Notes: generated by a model from the sequence alone, not told the origin. A stretch of DNA of 64,000 nt from Haemophilus parainfluenzae ATCC 33392 (GCF_031191205.1 NZ_CP133470.1:937501-1001500), one strand, 5' to 3'. Positions 32,111 through 42,419 are shown, counted from the stretch's first letter. Numbers and translations: made by a program.

Positions 32111-33592
32111 TTAAACCTTTTTCTTCATTTTACCGCTTGGTTTACGCCATACGCGACCACTTTTCGCAATGAGTTTTTCAGCGGCAACTGGTCCCCAAGT
32201 ACCCGCTTCATATTCATGAACTCGACCGCCTGCGTCTTTGTAGTCTAAAATCGGTTGAACAAATTTCCATGCAGCGTGTACGGCATCAGTACGCGCAAAG
32301 AGTGTCGCATCGCCTTTCATCGCATCAAGTAATAAGCGTTCATAAGCCGTGAGTACTTGCTCGTCGGCTAAATCGGCATAACGGAAATCCATTGATACTT
32401 CTTTGGCTTCAAAGCCTGCACCTGGTTTTTTCAAACCAAAGCGCATTGAAATGGCTTCATCAGGCTGAATACGAATGATCAATTTATTTTCTGGTGCATT
32501 TTGGCTGAATACAGGGTGTGGAGTAGTTTTAAAATGAATTACAATTTCCGTCACACGTGCCGGTAAGCGTTTCCCTGTACGCACATAGAAAGGTACGCCA
32601 GCCCAACGCCAGTTTTCGATTTCGCAACGTAATGCCATAAAGGTTTCAGTGCGAGAGTTAGCTGGAACGCCTTTTTCTTGTAAATAGCCTTTGACTTCTT
32701 TGCCATCAATTTCCGCTGCAGTATATTGACCAAGCACTAAGTTGTGCTCAACGTCATCTTGCGTTAATGGACGTAAAGAATGCATGACTTTGGCCACTTC
32801 ATCACGCATTGAGTTCGCATTAATGATTGCGGGCGGTTCCATTGCTACCATGGCTAAAACTTGTAATAAGTGGTTTTGGAACATATCACGCATTGCACCA
32901 GAGCCATCATAATAACCGCCACGCTCTTCTACACCAATTGATTCAGCACCGGTAATTTCCACATAATCAATGAAATTACGGTTCCAGAGAGGCTCAAACC
33001 ACCCATTTGAGAAACGTAAAACAAGTAAGTTTTGTACGGTTTCTTTACCAAGATAATGGTCAATACGATAGATTTGATGTTCTTCAAAGAAACGATGAAT
33101 TTGGACGTCGAGTTCTTGTGCTGTTTTTTCATCGTAACCAAAAGGTTTTTCGACAATAATACGTTTCCAACCGTCTTTTTCTTCGTTTAAACCATGAGCT
33201 GCAAGGCATTCTGGAATCACACCATATAAGCTTGGTGGTGTGGACATATAGTAAAGGGTGTTGCCATTCGTTTGATATTTAGTATGTAATTCTTCTAAAC
33301 GAGGTACTAATTTACCGTAATCGGCTGCATCAGATGTATTTACGGCTTGATAATAGAGATGGCTACAAAAAGCGTCTAGCGTTTCTGGTGTGGTTTCTTC
33401 TGTTTCAAGTAGCGCTTCACGCATTTTTTCACGGAAAGTATTATCGTTTAATTCTGAACGCGCGACACCCAATACAGAAAATTTGTTTAAACGACCAAAT
33501 TTGAACAGATTATAAAGTGCTGGAATGAGTTTACGGTGAGTCAAATCACCGGAAGCACCAAAAATCACGATACAGTTATTATTAGTTTGCAT
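32111..33592 (-). CDS. zwf: Glucose-6-phosphate 1-dehydrogenase
   Basis: 493 residues starting [20 protein letters not shown]. It oxidises glucose-6-phosphate with NADP+, the entry to the pentose-phosphate pathway. The NADP site GASGDLT (12-18) and the active-site block RIDHYLGK (176-183) are intact. The frame is open to 33664, but AAGGA before the ATG at 33592 and family length decide the start. cysQ is 72 bp upstream, and pgl and gnd are downstream on the same strand. Confidence 0.97.
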   Translation of the reverse strand: MQTNNNCIVIFGASGDLTHRKLIPALYNLFKFGRLNKFSVLGVARSELNDNTFREKMREALLETEETTPETLDAFCSHLYYQAVNTSDAADYGKLVPRLEELHTKYQTNGNTLYYMSTPPSLYGVIPECLAAHGLNEEKDGWKRIIVEKPFGYDEKTAQELDVQIHRFFEEHQIYRIDHYLGKETVQNLLVLRFSNGWFEPLWNRNFIDYVEITGAESIGVEERGGYYDGSGAMRDMFQNHLLQVLAMVAMEPPAIINANSMRDEVAKVMHSLRPLTQDDVEHNLVLGQYTAAEIDGKEVKGYLQEKGVPANSRTETFMALRCEIENWRWAGVPFYVRTGKRLPARVTEIVIHFKTTPHPVFSQNAPENKLIIRIQPDEAISMRFGLKKPGAGFEAKEVSMDFRYADLADEQVLTAYERLLLDAMKGDATLFARTDAVHAAWKFVQPILDYKDAGGRVHEYEAGTWGPVAAEKLIAKSGRVWRKPSGKMKKKV

Positions 33593-33664
33593 ATTATTCC
33601 TTATTGTTCCGAGTAGTTTTTTTAAATAATGCAATATATTACTGCACTTTACCAATCGAACCAA

Positions 33665-34471
33665 TCAATTAAATTGAAAGACAGATGCCCAATTTTGTGT
33701 ATTATCTGACACCATCACAAAGTTTGGATTAATTAAATTTTCACGCTGGTTATAGGTGAGTGGCTGAAAGTGTGGATCGAAAATTCCGCCATTGATTTCA
33801 GCTAATAAAATTTCAGAACCTGCCGTGTCCCATTCACCGGTTTTACCGAGGCGAATATAGCAATCAACGGTTCCTTCTGCGACTAAACCACTTTTTAAAC
33901 TACTAGAACCGACCACCGTAAATTTGCATAACAAATTCTTCGTTAAAATTGACCGCACTTTTTCTTGTGAAGTGGTCGCGCCAACGGCGATTTTTAACGG
34001 TTTTGTAAGATCAATTTTTCTTGGCTGTAAGCGTGTTATCTCTTTGTTACTTTGTTTGAATGCCCCAAAACCTTTCATTGCGTAATAGGTGATATTCAAA
34101 ATAGGGAAGTGAATCACACCCAGTACAGGTTGGTGGTTTTGCACGAGTGTAATTAACACCGAAAATTGATCTGTGCGATCGATAAATTGCTGTGTACCAT
34201 CAAGGGGATCGATTAGCCAATAAGTTTGCCAAGTTTGGCGTTGTTTAAAGGGAATATTGCAATTTTCCTCTGAAAGAACAGGAATATCAGGGAAAAGTGC
34301 GGTCAATTTTTCGATTAAAAATTGGCTGACAAATAAATCTGCTTCCGTGACAGGGGTATTATCCGATTTAGTTTGTATTTTCACATCCTGTTGGTAAAAA
34401 CGAGCTAAATGTTTTCCTGCTTCATTGGCGAGTTTAAGGATTTGATCGAGAAGAGATTGAGATAATAGCAT
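33665..34471 (-). CDS. cysQ: 3'(2'),5'-bisphosphate nucleotidase CysQ
   Basis: 268 residues of the inositol-monophosphatase superfamily. CysQ removes the 3' phosphate from PAP/PAPS, preventing toxic build-up during sulfate assimilation. The metal-binding motif WLIDPLDGTQQF (DPLDGT at 88-93), the earlier Glu69 and the later GEWDTAGSEILLAEING are all present. Two uptake signals lie inside it (near 33953 and 34296). Confidence 0.92.
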   Translation of the reverse strand: MLLSQSLLDQILKLANEAGKHLARFYQQDVKIQTKSDNTPVTEADLFVSQFLIEKLTALFPDIPVLSEENCNIPFKQRQTWQTYWLIDPLDGTQQFIDRTDQFSVLITLVQNHQPVLGVIHFPILNITYYAMKGFGAFKQSNKEITRLQPRKIDLTKPLKIAVGATTSQEKVRSILTKNLLCKFTVVGSSSLKSGLVAEGTVDCYIRLGKTGEWDTAGSEILLAEINGGIFDPHFQPLTYNQRENLINPNFVMVSDNTQNWASVFQFN

Positions 34472-34480
34472 GCTTATTTT

Positions 34481-34886
34481 CTACTTTGATTTAGGCAATA
34501 GCAGTGGCAGGATAATGATTGTATAGATTGTCATAATAATAGAACCGCTAAGTACGAATAATGCTCGATCAGTAAGGTATTTTGTATTGGGAGCTATTAT
34601 CAAATTACCTGTACTCCAGTAACAAAAAACAATAATAAACGAGAGAAAGAGGATTTTTTTCCATTGATATCGAAGGTAACCACAGCGTTTAGTAAAATAG
34701 GCAATAATGATTGTGGGTACGGTGAATAACCAAAATGTCAAAAAAAAAACCGAATAAGGCTGAGTCAAAATAGCCTTCTCGGTAATAGTCTAGTTCAAAA
34801 ACAACATAAGCTATACTACTTCCAATCACTTGTGTAATAAGTGGAAAGAGAATAATTGCATTCAAATAGGGGGATTGAGTTGACAT
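34481..34886 (-). pseudogene. Frameshifted small membrane protein (poly-T tract)
   Basis: Two overlapping frames encode parts of one hydrophobic protein. The first (from 34886) starts MSTQSPYLNAIILFPLITQV and runs to SALFGFFF. The second supplies LTFWLFTVPTIIIAYFTKRC to a stop at 34481. They meet at a run of ten T (coding strand, 34740-34749). The span is 406 bp, and removing one T would give a single 134-residue protein with about four membrane segments. It may be a phase-variable gene in its off state, a decayed gene, or a sequencing error. I do not recognise the family. Confidence 0.65.
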
Positions 34887-34933
34887 TTTATACTCCTGTA
34901 ATAGGCTATCCGAAGATAGCCTATTTTCATCTG

Positions 34934-36934
34934 TTATTTTGATCTCTTCGCACGTAATACGCGAGAAATGAAAACAAAAATACCAAAGATGAATACGGCA
35001 AGACCAAGTAATTCACCCATATTATCCCAGTTTTCTAATTCTAAGGCTAATGGTGCTTCAGAGCCGCCTGATGTCACTGAGGCTGCGATAATGAAAGCTA
35101 AAATTACGCCCATTAAGCTTTCCCCCACAATTAAACCAGCTGCAAAAAGTGTACCGAAACGTTCTGCTTTTTTCTCCACTTCAGTATTGTTAGTGCGTTT
35201 TGCATAGCTCTTAATATTGCGAGTGATAAGCCATGCCATCACAGCACCGACCACAACCGGCATATTGATTGATGGTGGTAAGTAAATACCAATACCTACC
35301 GCTAATACTGGTAAGGCAAAGCGACCTTTGCTGGTTTTACGCATAAATGCATCCACAATAATCAATACAATACCTAACCCCACACCAGTTAAAATATAAG
35401 TCCATTCTAAATGGTTGGTAAAAATACCTTGTGAGATGGTGGTCATAATGGTTGCTTGCGGTGCAGAAAGCGCTTGCGTTGGGTCCATGTCTGGACGCGG
35501 TAATGCACCCGTGAAGCCATAAGCGTGGTATAAAATTTCTAATACTGGCGCAATCACTAACGCACCAACGAAACAACCGATAATCAATGCAACCTGTTGT
35601 CTCCAAGGGGTGGCTTCAACTAGAAGACCGGTTTTTAAGTCTTGCAAGTTATCGTTTGAAATCGTTGCTGTGGTTAAAACGATCGATGCGGTGAACAAGG
35701 TTAATGCGGTTAAGAATTTTTGACCATCTGCAGTTTCAAATAAGCCACTGCTTTTACCAATGGTTACTAAAACAAGTGAAATCACGATCACAGAAATAAT
35801 CCCAATACCTGAAATTGGGCTAGAGGATGAACCAACTAATCCCGCCATATAACCCGATGCCGCTGCGACGAAGAAACCAATTAACACAGCAAGTAGAGTA
35901 CAAACCACCACTAATAAAATGGCAAGTTCAGCAGAAATTGGTGCCGTAGCAACGAAGTGATATAAAGAAATTACGATTAACACGACAGTCGCCAATAAAA
36001 TGTAAATGATGGTTTTTGGTGATAAGTCGATATCAATACGATTTTCTGATTCAGCTTGTGAGCCTTTTAACATACGGAAAGAATGAACCATCCCTTCAAT
36101 CATTGGTTTGAGAAGGATTAATAATGTCCAAATCGCTGCAATACCGATAGTACCTACACCGATAAAGCGAACTTTGGTTTTCCATTCGGTCATCGCGTAG
36201 CTCATGATGGAAGCATCTGTAGGCATATCCCCTGTTGCGGTGAAATAAGGCACAGCCACACCCCAAGCGAGGAATGTACCGAATAACATCGCAAGACCGC
36301 CTACGATACCAATTAAGTAACCCGCACCGACTAATGCAAGAGAGAAACCCATAGGTAATTGGAAAACGGCTTTACCGTTAGAGAACCATGCACTTGCGCT
36401 GTCAGACATGACACGTAATGCATTAGTTAAGAACGCAACAGTTCCCGCGAAAATACCGCCATAAGCAATATCTTTTACGCCACTGTCGCTTTCGTCATTA
36501 TTGCCTGCTTTTAAGATTTCAGCTGCAGCCACACCTTCAGGGTAAGGTAAGTCGCTGTTTACCACCATTGCACGACGTAGTGGAATAGTGAATAGTACGC
36601 CCAACGTACCGCCAGAGGCACAGATAAGTACAGTTTGCCAGAATGGGAATTCCTGCCAGTAACCCATCATTAATAGACCTGGAATAACGAAAATAACAGA
36701 AGACAATGTCCCCGCTGATGAAGCCTGGGTTTGCACCATGTTATTTTCTAAGATACTGGAATCCTTGAAGAATTTTAAAATTGCCATAGAGATTACGGCA
36801 GCTGGAATGGAGGAGGCGAAAGTCATCCCCACTTTAAGACCCAAATAAACGTTAGATGCAGTGAAGATCACTGTAATTAACGCGCCAAGGAACATTCCTC
36901 GGAAGGTCAATTCTTTTAAATTATCATGCGACAT
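34934..36934 (-). CDS. OPT family oligopeptide transporter
   Basis: 666 residues, about 15 hydrophobic segments. It starts MSHDNLKELTFRGMFLGALI, and the block GLKVGMTFASSIPAAVISMA (about 31-50) is typical of bacterial OPT proteins. Such carriers move small peptides or metal chelates with protons, and the substrate cannot be read here. It lies between cysQ and nudE. From memory, H. influenzae has an OPT gene at the same place next to its cysQ homologue. Confidence 0.9.
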   Translation of the reverse strand: MSHDNLKELTFRGMFLGALITVIFTASNVYLGLKVGMTFASSIPAAVISMAILKFFKDSSILENNMVQTQASSAGTLSSVIFVIPGLLMMGYWQEFPFWQTVLICASGGTLGVLFTIPLRRAMVVNSDLPYPEGVAAAEILKAGNNDESDSGVKDIAYGGIFAGTVAFLTNALRVMSDSASAWFSNGKAVFQLPMGFSLALVGAGYLIGIVGGLAMLFGTFLAWGVAVPYFTATGDMPTDASIMSYAMTEWKTKVRFIGVGTIGIAAIWTLLILLKPMIEGMVHSFRMLKGSQAESENRIDIDLSPKTIIYILLATVVLIVISLYHFVATAPISAELAILLVVVCTLLAVLIGFFVAAASGYMAGLVGSSSSPISGIGIISVIVISLVLVTIGKSSGLFETADGQKFLTALTLFTASIVLTTATISNDNLQDLKTGLLVEATPWRQQVALIIGCFVGALVIAPVLEILYHAYGFTGALPRPDMDPTQALSAPQATIMTTISQGIFTNHLEWTYILTGVGLGIVLIIVDAFMRKTSKGRFALPVLAVGIGIYLPPSINMPVVVGAVMAWLITRNIKSYAKRTNNTEVEKKAERFGTLFAAGLIVGESLMGVILAFIIAASVTSGGSEAPLALELENWDNMGELLGLAVFIFGIFVFISRVLRAKRSK

Positions 36935-37048
36935 AAATTTTCCTGTTTATTTTGAAAAATGGTGATACATTCTCAAAAAAAGAACATTTATGCAAGTTTT
37001 ATTTAAAGTTAATCGCTTGCGATTAGAATTTATCTAAATTTATTCGAT

Positions 37049-37597
37049 TTATTTACGTTTTCTCAAAAAATCTCGTAAAGAATAAAGTGCAGCTAGGTTT
37101 CTGGCTTCATTAAATTCATCACTGACTAAAAGCGTATCAAGTTGCGATAAAGGATAACGCACGATTTCTAATGGTTCAGGCTCATCGCCTTCTAGTTGAT
37201 TTGGATACAGATCTTCACCTAATAACACGTGCATTTTATGTCCCATAATTTGTGGATTGATCTTCATCGTGCGTAAAAATGTCCATTTTTTTGCCCCCAA
37301 GCCAATTTCTTCCTGTAATTCACGATTCGCACTTTGTTCGGGTGTTTCTCCCGTATCCATTCCACCTTTTACAAAGCCTAACTCATATTGTTCTGTTCCG
37401 ACTGCGTATTCACGAACCAGGAGTAAATCTTCACCATCAATGGCAATCACTATCACTGAATCTCGATTGAAAGGGCGGAAGCGTTCATAAGTGCGGTCAA
37501 TTCCATTAGAGAATTTGAGATCAACAGCTTGAATTTCAAACAAACGGGATTTTGCCACCGTAGAAAGGGAGAGAATGTGTGGAAGTTGTTTTTTCAT
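37049..37597 (-). CDS. nudE: ADP compounds hydrolase NudE
   Basis: 182 residues. NudE hydrolyses ADP-ribose, NADH and related compounds. The Nudix box is complete: GGMDTGETPEQSANRELQEE IG (about residues 78-99, G-x5-E-x7-REUxEE). It is divergent from hslR, with 64 bp between the start codons. In E. coli nudE (yrfE) and hslR are also close together. One uptake signal lies inside near 37489. Confidence 0.9.
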   Translation of the reverse strand: MKKQLPHILSLSTVAKSRLFEIQAVDLKFSNGIDRTYERFRPFNRDSVIVIAIDGEDLLLVREYAVGTEQYELGFVKGGMDTGETPEQSANRELQEEIGLGAKKWTFLRTMKINPQIMGHKMHVLLGEDLYPNQLEGDEPEPLEIVRYPLSQLDTLLVSDEFNEARNLAALYSLRDFLRKRK

Positions 37598-37661
37598 GAT
37601 ATTAGCCCTATTATCTTGTCATTGGCTCATCATACGCAAAGTGAGAGAAATAGGAAGAGTT

Positions 37662-38057
37662 ATGGCTGAAAATAACGAAGTGCGTTTAGATAAATGGCTT
37701 TGGGCGGCGCGTTTTTATAAAACTCGTAGCATTGCGAAAGCGATGATTGAAGGGGGCAAAGTCCATTACAACGGTCAGCGTGCCAAAGTAAGTAAAAATG
37801 TAGAAATCGGGGCGATGATTAAACTTCGCCAAGGCAGCGATGAAAAAGAAATTGAAGTGATTGCGTTGAGCGATCAACGTCGTGGTGCACCTGAGGCTCA
37901 ACTGCTTTACCAAGAAACAGCACAGAGTGTGAAAAAACGGGAAGAAATGGCGTGGGCAAGAAAAAATAATGCGCTTTCAATGCCACACCCGGATCGTCGT
38001 CCAAATAAAAAAGAACGTCGAGATTTATTGAAATTTAAACATCAAGATGAGTTTTAA
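37662..38057 (+). CDS. hslR: Heat shock protein 15 (ribosome-associated)
   Basis: 131 residues starting MAENNEVRLDKWLWAARFYK. Hsp15 binds stalled 50S subunits that still carry nascent chain-tRNA and helps recycle them. The S4 RNA-binding domain fills the first 60 residues and the C-terminal third is basic (RRPNKKERRDLLKFKHQ). The frame is open further upstream, but AGGAAGAG before 37662 sets the start. No sigma-32 site is obvious upstream. Confidence 0.92.
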   Translation: MAENNEVRLDKWLWAARFYKTRSIAKAMIEGGKVHYNGQRAKVSKNVEIGAMIKLRQGSDEKEIEVIALSDQRRGAPEAQLLYQETAQSVKKREEMAWARKNNALSMPHPDRRPNKKERRDLLKFKHQDEF

Positions 38058-38064
38058 AAAACAA

Positions 38065-38092
38065 AAGTGCGGTCAAATTTGACCGCACTTTG
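38065..38092. terminator. Paired-USS terminator after hslR
   Basis: A perfect 28-bp palindrome made of two full uptake signals (AAAGTGCGGTCAAA/TTTGACCGCACTTT). It separates convergent hslR and the DUF4189 lipoprotein. The minus-strand side is followed by a T-rich run. Confidence 0.85.
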
Positions 38093-38105
38093 AAAATATT
38101 ATTTA

Positions 38106-38993
38106 CTATTTAAGTACATTACCATCTAATGCTACGTTAAATGCTTTTCCGCCTTTAACTCCTGGAATGATGACCTGAGGGCTATCGAAGTTACAAGTTT
38201 TATCTTTAAGCATATCACACGGTAGGGCGCAAAGCGAAGGGGCTGGGCTAGGCTTACAAGATGAACCTCCTTTCGCTTGGCAATTTTCAACCGCCATTTC
38301 TTTAGCGTGCTCAGGAATGATGCTATTTCCGAAGTAATCTCTCATACCACTACTATCTCGACCACTAGCTAGCCCTAAACACATATTACTTATACCAATC
38401 ACTAATTGGCAGTCTTTGCCACCATACTCTTGACATTGTTTTAGTGAATCTTGTTTGGCTTGCTCAAGAGTACTATAAGCTGCATCAGAAGCCCACATCA
38501 TTTGATTTATTTCTGGAGTGCGAACAATTGCAGCCCATAATCTAGGTTTAATTTTGCGTTTTTTTAGTTCTTCTGGTGTAGCAATTTTTACTGCTTCTTG
38601 ATACTCACCACAACCAAATTCTTTTTCAATGTCTCCAAACCCTGTGGCATCTCTAATAGATGTGATTTTATGGCTTGCATCCGTAAATACATAAGTCCAT
38701 GTATGGCCACCAGTATATACTTTTTCTGTTGTTAGAAAGATTGTTCTAGCGTTTCTGCCAACTTCATAGGTTTGTAAATCATAAAGAGCAAGTCGATAAG
38801 CGTGAATATAACTTCTTTCATTGTCTTTAAAGCATTGATAAGATTCATCCGGTAAACGTTTTCGAGCAAAAAACTCATAGTCTTCTTTACCATGCCAGTA
38901 TAAAGTGTCTAATGGGTTATACATTGTTGAGCAACTTGTTAAAAAGAGTGTAAACGCAACTAGAAAAATTAGCTTAATCTTATGAGATAACAT
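38106..38993 (-). CDS. DUF4189-type lipoprotein
   Basis: 295 residues. The signal peptide MLSHKIKLIFLVAFTLFLTS leads to the lipobox Cys (LTSC). The middle is unassigned. Residues of about 152-210 (RLWAAIVRTPEINQMMWASD through CQLVIGISNMCLGLASGRD) look like a DUF4189 repeat, a Cys-containing secreted module of unknown function. A later Cys-rich stretch (CQAKGGSSCKPSPAPSLC) may be a second, decayed copy. The start follows one unit of a duplicated ribosome-binding region. Neighbours give no functional hint. Confidence 0.75.
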   Translation of the reverse strand: MLSHKIKLIFLVAFTLFLTSCSTMYNPLDTLYWHGKEDYEFFARKRLPDESYQCFKDNERSYIHAYRLALYDLQTYEVGRNARTIFLTTEKVYTGGHTWTYVFTDASHKITSIRDATGFGDIEKEFGCGEYQEAVKIATPEELKKRKIKPRLWAAIVRTPEINQMMWASDAAYSTLEQAKQDSLKQCQEYGGKDCQLVIGISNMCLGLASGRDSSGMRDYFGNSIIPEHAKEMAVENCQAKGGSSCKPSPAPSLCALPCDMLKDKTCNFDSPQVIIPGVKGGKAFNVALDGNVLK

Positions 38994-39031
38994 GAGATAT
39001 ATTTCCTTATTATGAGATATATTTCCTTATT
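38992..39031 (-). repeat. 20-bp tandem repeat carrying the ribosome-binding site
   Basis: ATGAGATATATTTCCTTATT occurs twice in direct succession (38992-39011 and 39012-39031). On the minus strand each unit carries AAGGAA. The proximal unit sits nine bases before the ATG of the DUF4189 gene, so the ribosome-binding region is duplicated. Confidence 0.85.
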
Positions 39032-39122
39032 AAAAGATACGTGATAATAATATAGTGATTTGCTCAGGTTATCAGATTTTATTGTAAGTATAAAGTGAAT
39101 ATTTTTATAGGTTTAAATACAA

Positions 39123-39150
39123 AAAGTGCGGTCAATTTTGACCGCACTTT
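39123..39150 (-). terminator. Paired-USS terminator of the YqhA-like gene
   Basis: AAAGTGCGGTCAA-TT-TTGACCGCACTTT, ending on the minus strand in five T residues, five bases after the stop of the UPF0114 gene. Confidence 0.85.
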
Positions 39151-39155
39151 GTGTA

Positions 39156-39713
39156 CTAATGATTTTTATGACTTGTACTGTAGAGAATTTTGTCGGTATA
39201 AGCCATTGCAATTGCCGAAATCAAGAAAGAAAAATGAATAATCACTTCCCACATAATCGTTTTTTCAGGAATTTTTGAGGCATTCACAAAGGTTTGCAAT
39301 AAGTGAATCGACGAAATACTGATAATTGACATGGAAAGTTTAACTTTCAGCACAGTTGCATTCACATGACTCATCCATTCAGGTTGATCGGGATGATTTT
39401 TCGTACGAAGTTTTGAAACGAAAATCTCATAACCACCTAATGTTACCATTACTAATAAGTTAGCAATCATCACTACATCAATGAGATTGAGTACAGCGAG
39501 CATAATGGTATCCGCATCCATTTCATTAACATTGGTTAAAAGGTACCACAAGTTTTTCATAAACTTGTAAGCATAGATGCCTTGCACGACAATTAAACCT
39601 AAGTAAATAGGCACTTGTAGCCAGCGACTTGCAAAAATTGTTTTGCTTAGAAAACTGGTTTGTTCGTTATATTTTACATATGGATCCGTGATTTCTTTTT
39701 GTTCCATAGCCAT
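39156..39713 (-). CDS. UPF0114 (YqhA) family membrane protein
   Basis: 185 residues with about four membrane segments. Conserved UPF0114 pieces are [38 protein letters not shown] and [20 protein letters not shown]. The E. coli member is YqhA, and its function is unknown. The frame is open to 39785, but AGGAG five bases before the ATG at 39713 marks the start. The N-terminus is about 20 residues longer than YqhA. Confidence 0.88.
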   Translation of the reverse strand: MAMEQKEITDPYVKYNEQTSFLSKTIFASRWLQVPIYLGLIVVQGIYAYKFMKNLWYLLTNVNEMDADTIMLAVLNLIDVVMIANLLVMVTLGGYEIFVSKLRTKNHPDQPEWMSHVNATVLKVKLSMSIISISSIHLLQTFVNASKIPEKTIMWEVIIHFSFLISAIAMAYTDKILYSTSHKNH

Positions 39714-39795
39714 AAATTCTCCTACAAATAAAAATTGAAATAAAAAAAGCGGCAAGAAAATAGCCGCTTTTAAAGAAAAATTCAACAGATATACT

Positions 39796-41406
39796 TCATT
39801 TTACCCCGTTCTCGTTAGTGATAAGAGATAGACGCGTTAAATCTACGTCATTATTGATTAATTCAATGTTTGGCATAGTCTTGTTAGCCTTTGCTGACAA
39901 GTCTTTAAAACGCTCCACTTTTCCCACTAAACCTTGTTGCCCTACAAGAGCGGTAACGGTACTGTTATATTGATTGCTTACGGTGGAAAGGGTATTGCCC
40001 AGTTTGCTCAATCGTTCTGCCACCAAGCATATTTGGTTATAAATTTCGCCTGCTTTCTCTGCGATTTCTTTGGCTTCGGCATTGCCGCGTTCGATACGCC
40101 ATAAATTCGCCACCGTGCGTAGAATTGGCATGAGGGTCGTGTGTGAAACCATAATGACATTTTTCTCATACCCATAATTAAACAGACTTGGGTCTAATTT
40201 TAAGGCTTCAATGTAAGCGGGTTCCACAGCGATGAACATCAAGACAAAATTAGGGCTGCGCATGCCAATCAAATTGCTGTAATCCTTGCGGTGCAAGTCA
40301 TCAATGTGATTTTTCAGCGCTTTAATATGCTCCCTTAGTAAACGCTCACGTTCAAATTCATCCTCAGAATTGACCGCACTTTCGTAAGCATTCAATGACA
40401 TTTTGCTATCAATGATGATGTTTTTCTCATCGGGCAAATTGAGCACAAAATCAGGATAGTTTCGACCGCCTTGTTCATCTTTAAAATGCGCTTGTGCGCT
40501 GTAATGCACGTTTTCAATCAAGCCAGCCAACTGAAGTGCGCGCTCAAGTTGTATTTCTCCCCAATTGCCTAAGGTTTTCTTTTCCCCTTTTAGTGCAGAG
40601 GTTAAATTATTAGCTTCTTGCGACATATTTAAGCCAATTTCCAACACCTTTTTGATTTCCGCTTCTAAACCCGCATTACCTTTTACGGATTCTGAATGGA
40701 TTTCATTCACTCGTTTTTGAAAGCCTTCAATTTGCTCACGGAAAGGTTTCAACAGCGTTTCCAATGCCGTTTGATTGGTTTGATTAAAGGATTGGCTTTT
40801 TTCTTCCAAAATACGGTTAGCTAGATTTTGGAATTCCACGCCTAGTTGTTGTTTGGATTGCTCAATATGCTGTTGCTGTTCAGCAAAATGCTTTTCTTTT
40901 TCGGAAAGGGTGGTTTTGAGCTCCGTTAATTCTTGTGAAAGTGCAGTCAATTTTTCTTGTGTTTTTTGCTGCTCTTGTTCTTTTCGCAGCACATTTTCTT
41001 GCGCTTGTTGTAATTGACATTGTAAGCTTTCTGCTTGTGCCGATGCTATCCCAAAGCGTTCTTTTAATGCAGTGATTTGCCCGCCGATTTGATCGTGGCG
41101 GAGTTGTTCTTCATCCAATTCTTTTTCTAAATATTGGATTTTTTCATCACGTTCATTAAGGCGGGTTTGCAAGCCTTCTGCATGAGTTTGTGCTTTAACG
41201 GCTTGTTGTTCTAGTTGATTTTTGACTGCACTTAAGGAATCAAAACGTTCAGCTAATTGGTTGTAATCGCCGATGGTTTTATTGAGATCTTGTTGTAATT
41301 CTTGTGTATCTCGTTTGCTGCGGCTTAATAGAAAAAGCATCACAATGCTGATAAAAAGCAGTACGGCAATGATGATTAAATATTGATTAGACGTGAGTTC
41401 TGACAT
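39796..41406 (-). CDS. rmuC: DNA recombination protein RmuC
   Basis: 536 residues. An N-terminal membrane segment ([10 protein letters not shown], about 16-28) is followed by a long coiled coil (about 30-225, rich in Glu, Gln, Leu heptads) and then the conserved nuclease-like domain ([47 protein letters not shown]). RmuC limits recombination at short inverted repeats in E. coli. One uptake signal lies inside near 40374. Confidence 0.93.
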   Translation of the reverse strand: MSELTSNQYLIIIAVLLFISIVMLFLLSRSKRDTQELQQDLNKTIGDYNQLAERFDSLSAVKNQLEQQAVKAQTHAEGLQTRLNERDEKIQYLEKELDEEQLRHDQIGGQITALKERFGIASAQAESLQCQLQQAQENVLRKEQEQQKTQEKLTALSQELTELKTTLSEKEKHFAEQQQHIEQSKQQLGVEFQNLANRILEEKSQSFNQTNQTALETLLKPFREQIEGFQKRVNEIHSESVKGNAGLEAEIKKVLEIGLNMSQEANNLTSALKGEKKTLGNWGEIQLERALQLAGLIENVHYSAQAHFKDEQGGRNYPDFVLNLPDEKNIIIDSKMSLNAYESAVNSEDEFERERLLREHIKALKNHIDDLHRKDYSNLIGMRSPNFVLMFIAVEPAYIEALKLDPSLFNYGYEKNVIMVSHTTLMPILRTVANLWRIERGNAEAKEIAEKAGEIYNQICLVAERLSKLGNTLSTVSNQYNSTVTALVGQQGLVGKVERFKDLSAKANKTMPNIELINNDVDLTRLSLITNENGVK

Positions 41407-41486
41407 AAATAGGCTCCTAGAAACGCAAAAATTTTAGCATATTCCCAGAAACTTTTTAAAAATTAAGAGGATTTTCACTAGATAAG

Positions 41487-41518
41487 AAAAGTGCGGTCAA
41501 AAATAACCGCACTTTTTT
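41487..41518 (-). terminator. Paired-USS terminator of aphA
   Basis: AAAAGTGCGGT and ACCGCACTTTT in inverted order around an 8-base loop, eight bases beyond the aphA stop. Confidence 0.82.
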
Positions 41519-41525
41519 ATAAAGA

Positions 41526-42233
41526 TTAGTAGTTTGAGTTAATCAATACTTCTTCGCCGTAGCCACCAAGGGTTGGCATTGGTTGATAAGTTGAGTTAGC
41601 GGCACGCATTAAACGAATACCACGAATACCTGCTTCTTTTGCGGCTAGGATATCGTCATCGCTGTCACCATAGTGAATACTCACTTTGTGCTCAATAATA
41701 CCCGGTGTTTTGTTATATTTAGTTGGAAGTTTGCGACCACCCATGAATTCTACAGGATGCATGTCTTTAATATTAAAGGCTTTTTGTAGCACTGGTGTCA
41801 CACCATCTTTATCGCCTGCTGTACGACCGGTAATGAAATAAATTTGGTCACCACGTGCTTGGTGCATATTAATTAAATCCACCGCAATTTGTTTTGGAAT
41901 AGAATATTGGTCACAACCTGCATTCACTTCATTCCAGAAATCTTGATTTTTTAAGTAATCATTTTTACCTGGTGAGTATTTTTCTTGGCCGTGATAGAAA
42001 CAAGGGCTACTGAAAAGTACAGTATCGTCAATGTCGAAGCTCACATTAATGGGTGCTTTGCCTTCCAATTCTTTTTTCAATTGGTCAACAGAGATCCAGT
42101 GAATCGGTTTTTGCTCAGTCATTTCACGAGCATTCGTACCTTGTTCAGTGTAAGGTTCTTTGTTTGATGCAAAAGTAGAGACTGCGCTTGCCGCTAAAAT
42201 TGCAATGGCAGAAAGTTTAAGTAAATTTTTCAT
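41526..42233 (-). CDS. aphA: Class B acid phosphatase AphA
   Basis: 235 residues with a signal peptide (MKNLLKLSAIAILAASAVST F-A-S). A periplasmic HAD-type phosphatase that removes phosphate from nucleotides and other monoesters. The catalytic motif FDIDDTVLFSSP (Asp nucleophile), FITGRTAGD and YGDSDDDILAA are intact. In Haemophilus such phosphatases help use nucleotides, including NAD fragments feeding PnuC. That link is inference. It is divergent from hslV. Confidence 0.94.
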   Translation of the reverse strand: MKNLLKLSAIAILAASAVSTFASNKEPYTEQGTNAREMTEQKPIHWISVDQLKKELEGKAPINVSFDIDDTVLFSSPCFYHGQEKYSPGKNDYLKNQDFWNEVNAGCDQYSIPKQIAVDLINMHQARGDQIYFITGRTAGDKDGVTPVLQKAFNIKDMHPVEFMGGRKLPTKYNKTPGIIEHKVSIHYGDSDDDILAAKEAGIRGIRLMRAANSTYQPMPTLGGYGEEVLINSNY

Positions 42234-42389
42234 GTTTTCCTCATTAAGTAGTTTGTTTTACTTGTAACAAATCATATCCCTTTAAAATATGGGTGTGAAA
42301 TAATAGCAATCGTTTGCTATTTAAAAAAGTGATCTTTGTCACATTTTTTTGAGATGTTTGTTTAATAAAGCATCAAAGAAAAATTTCCC

Positions 42390-42419
42390 CTTGAATTTGG
42401 TGGAATCGATCGCCATATA
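42390..42419 (+). promoter_or_regulatory. Sigma-32-like heat-shock promoter of hslVU
   Basis: CTTGAAT (42390-42396), a 14-bp spacer and CGCCATATA (42411-42419), close to the RpoH consensus CTTGAAA-N13-17-CCCCATNT. It lies 34 bp before the hslV start, which fits a heat-shock operon. Confidence 0.72.

Noticed and set aside
34689..34886. Treating 34689-34886 and 34481-34768 as two separate overlapping genes
   Set aside because: Neither half looks complete, the switch is at a homopolymer, and joined they form one regular membrane protein.
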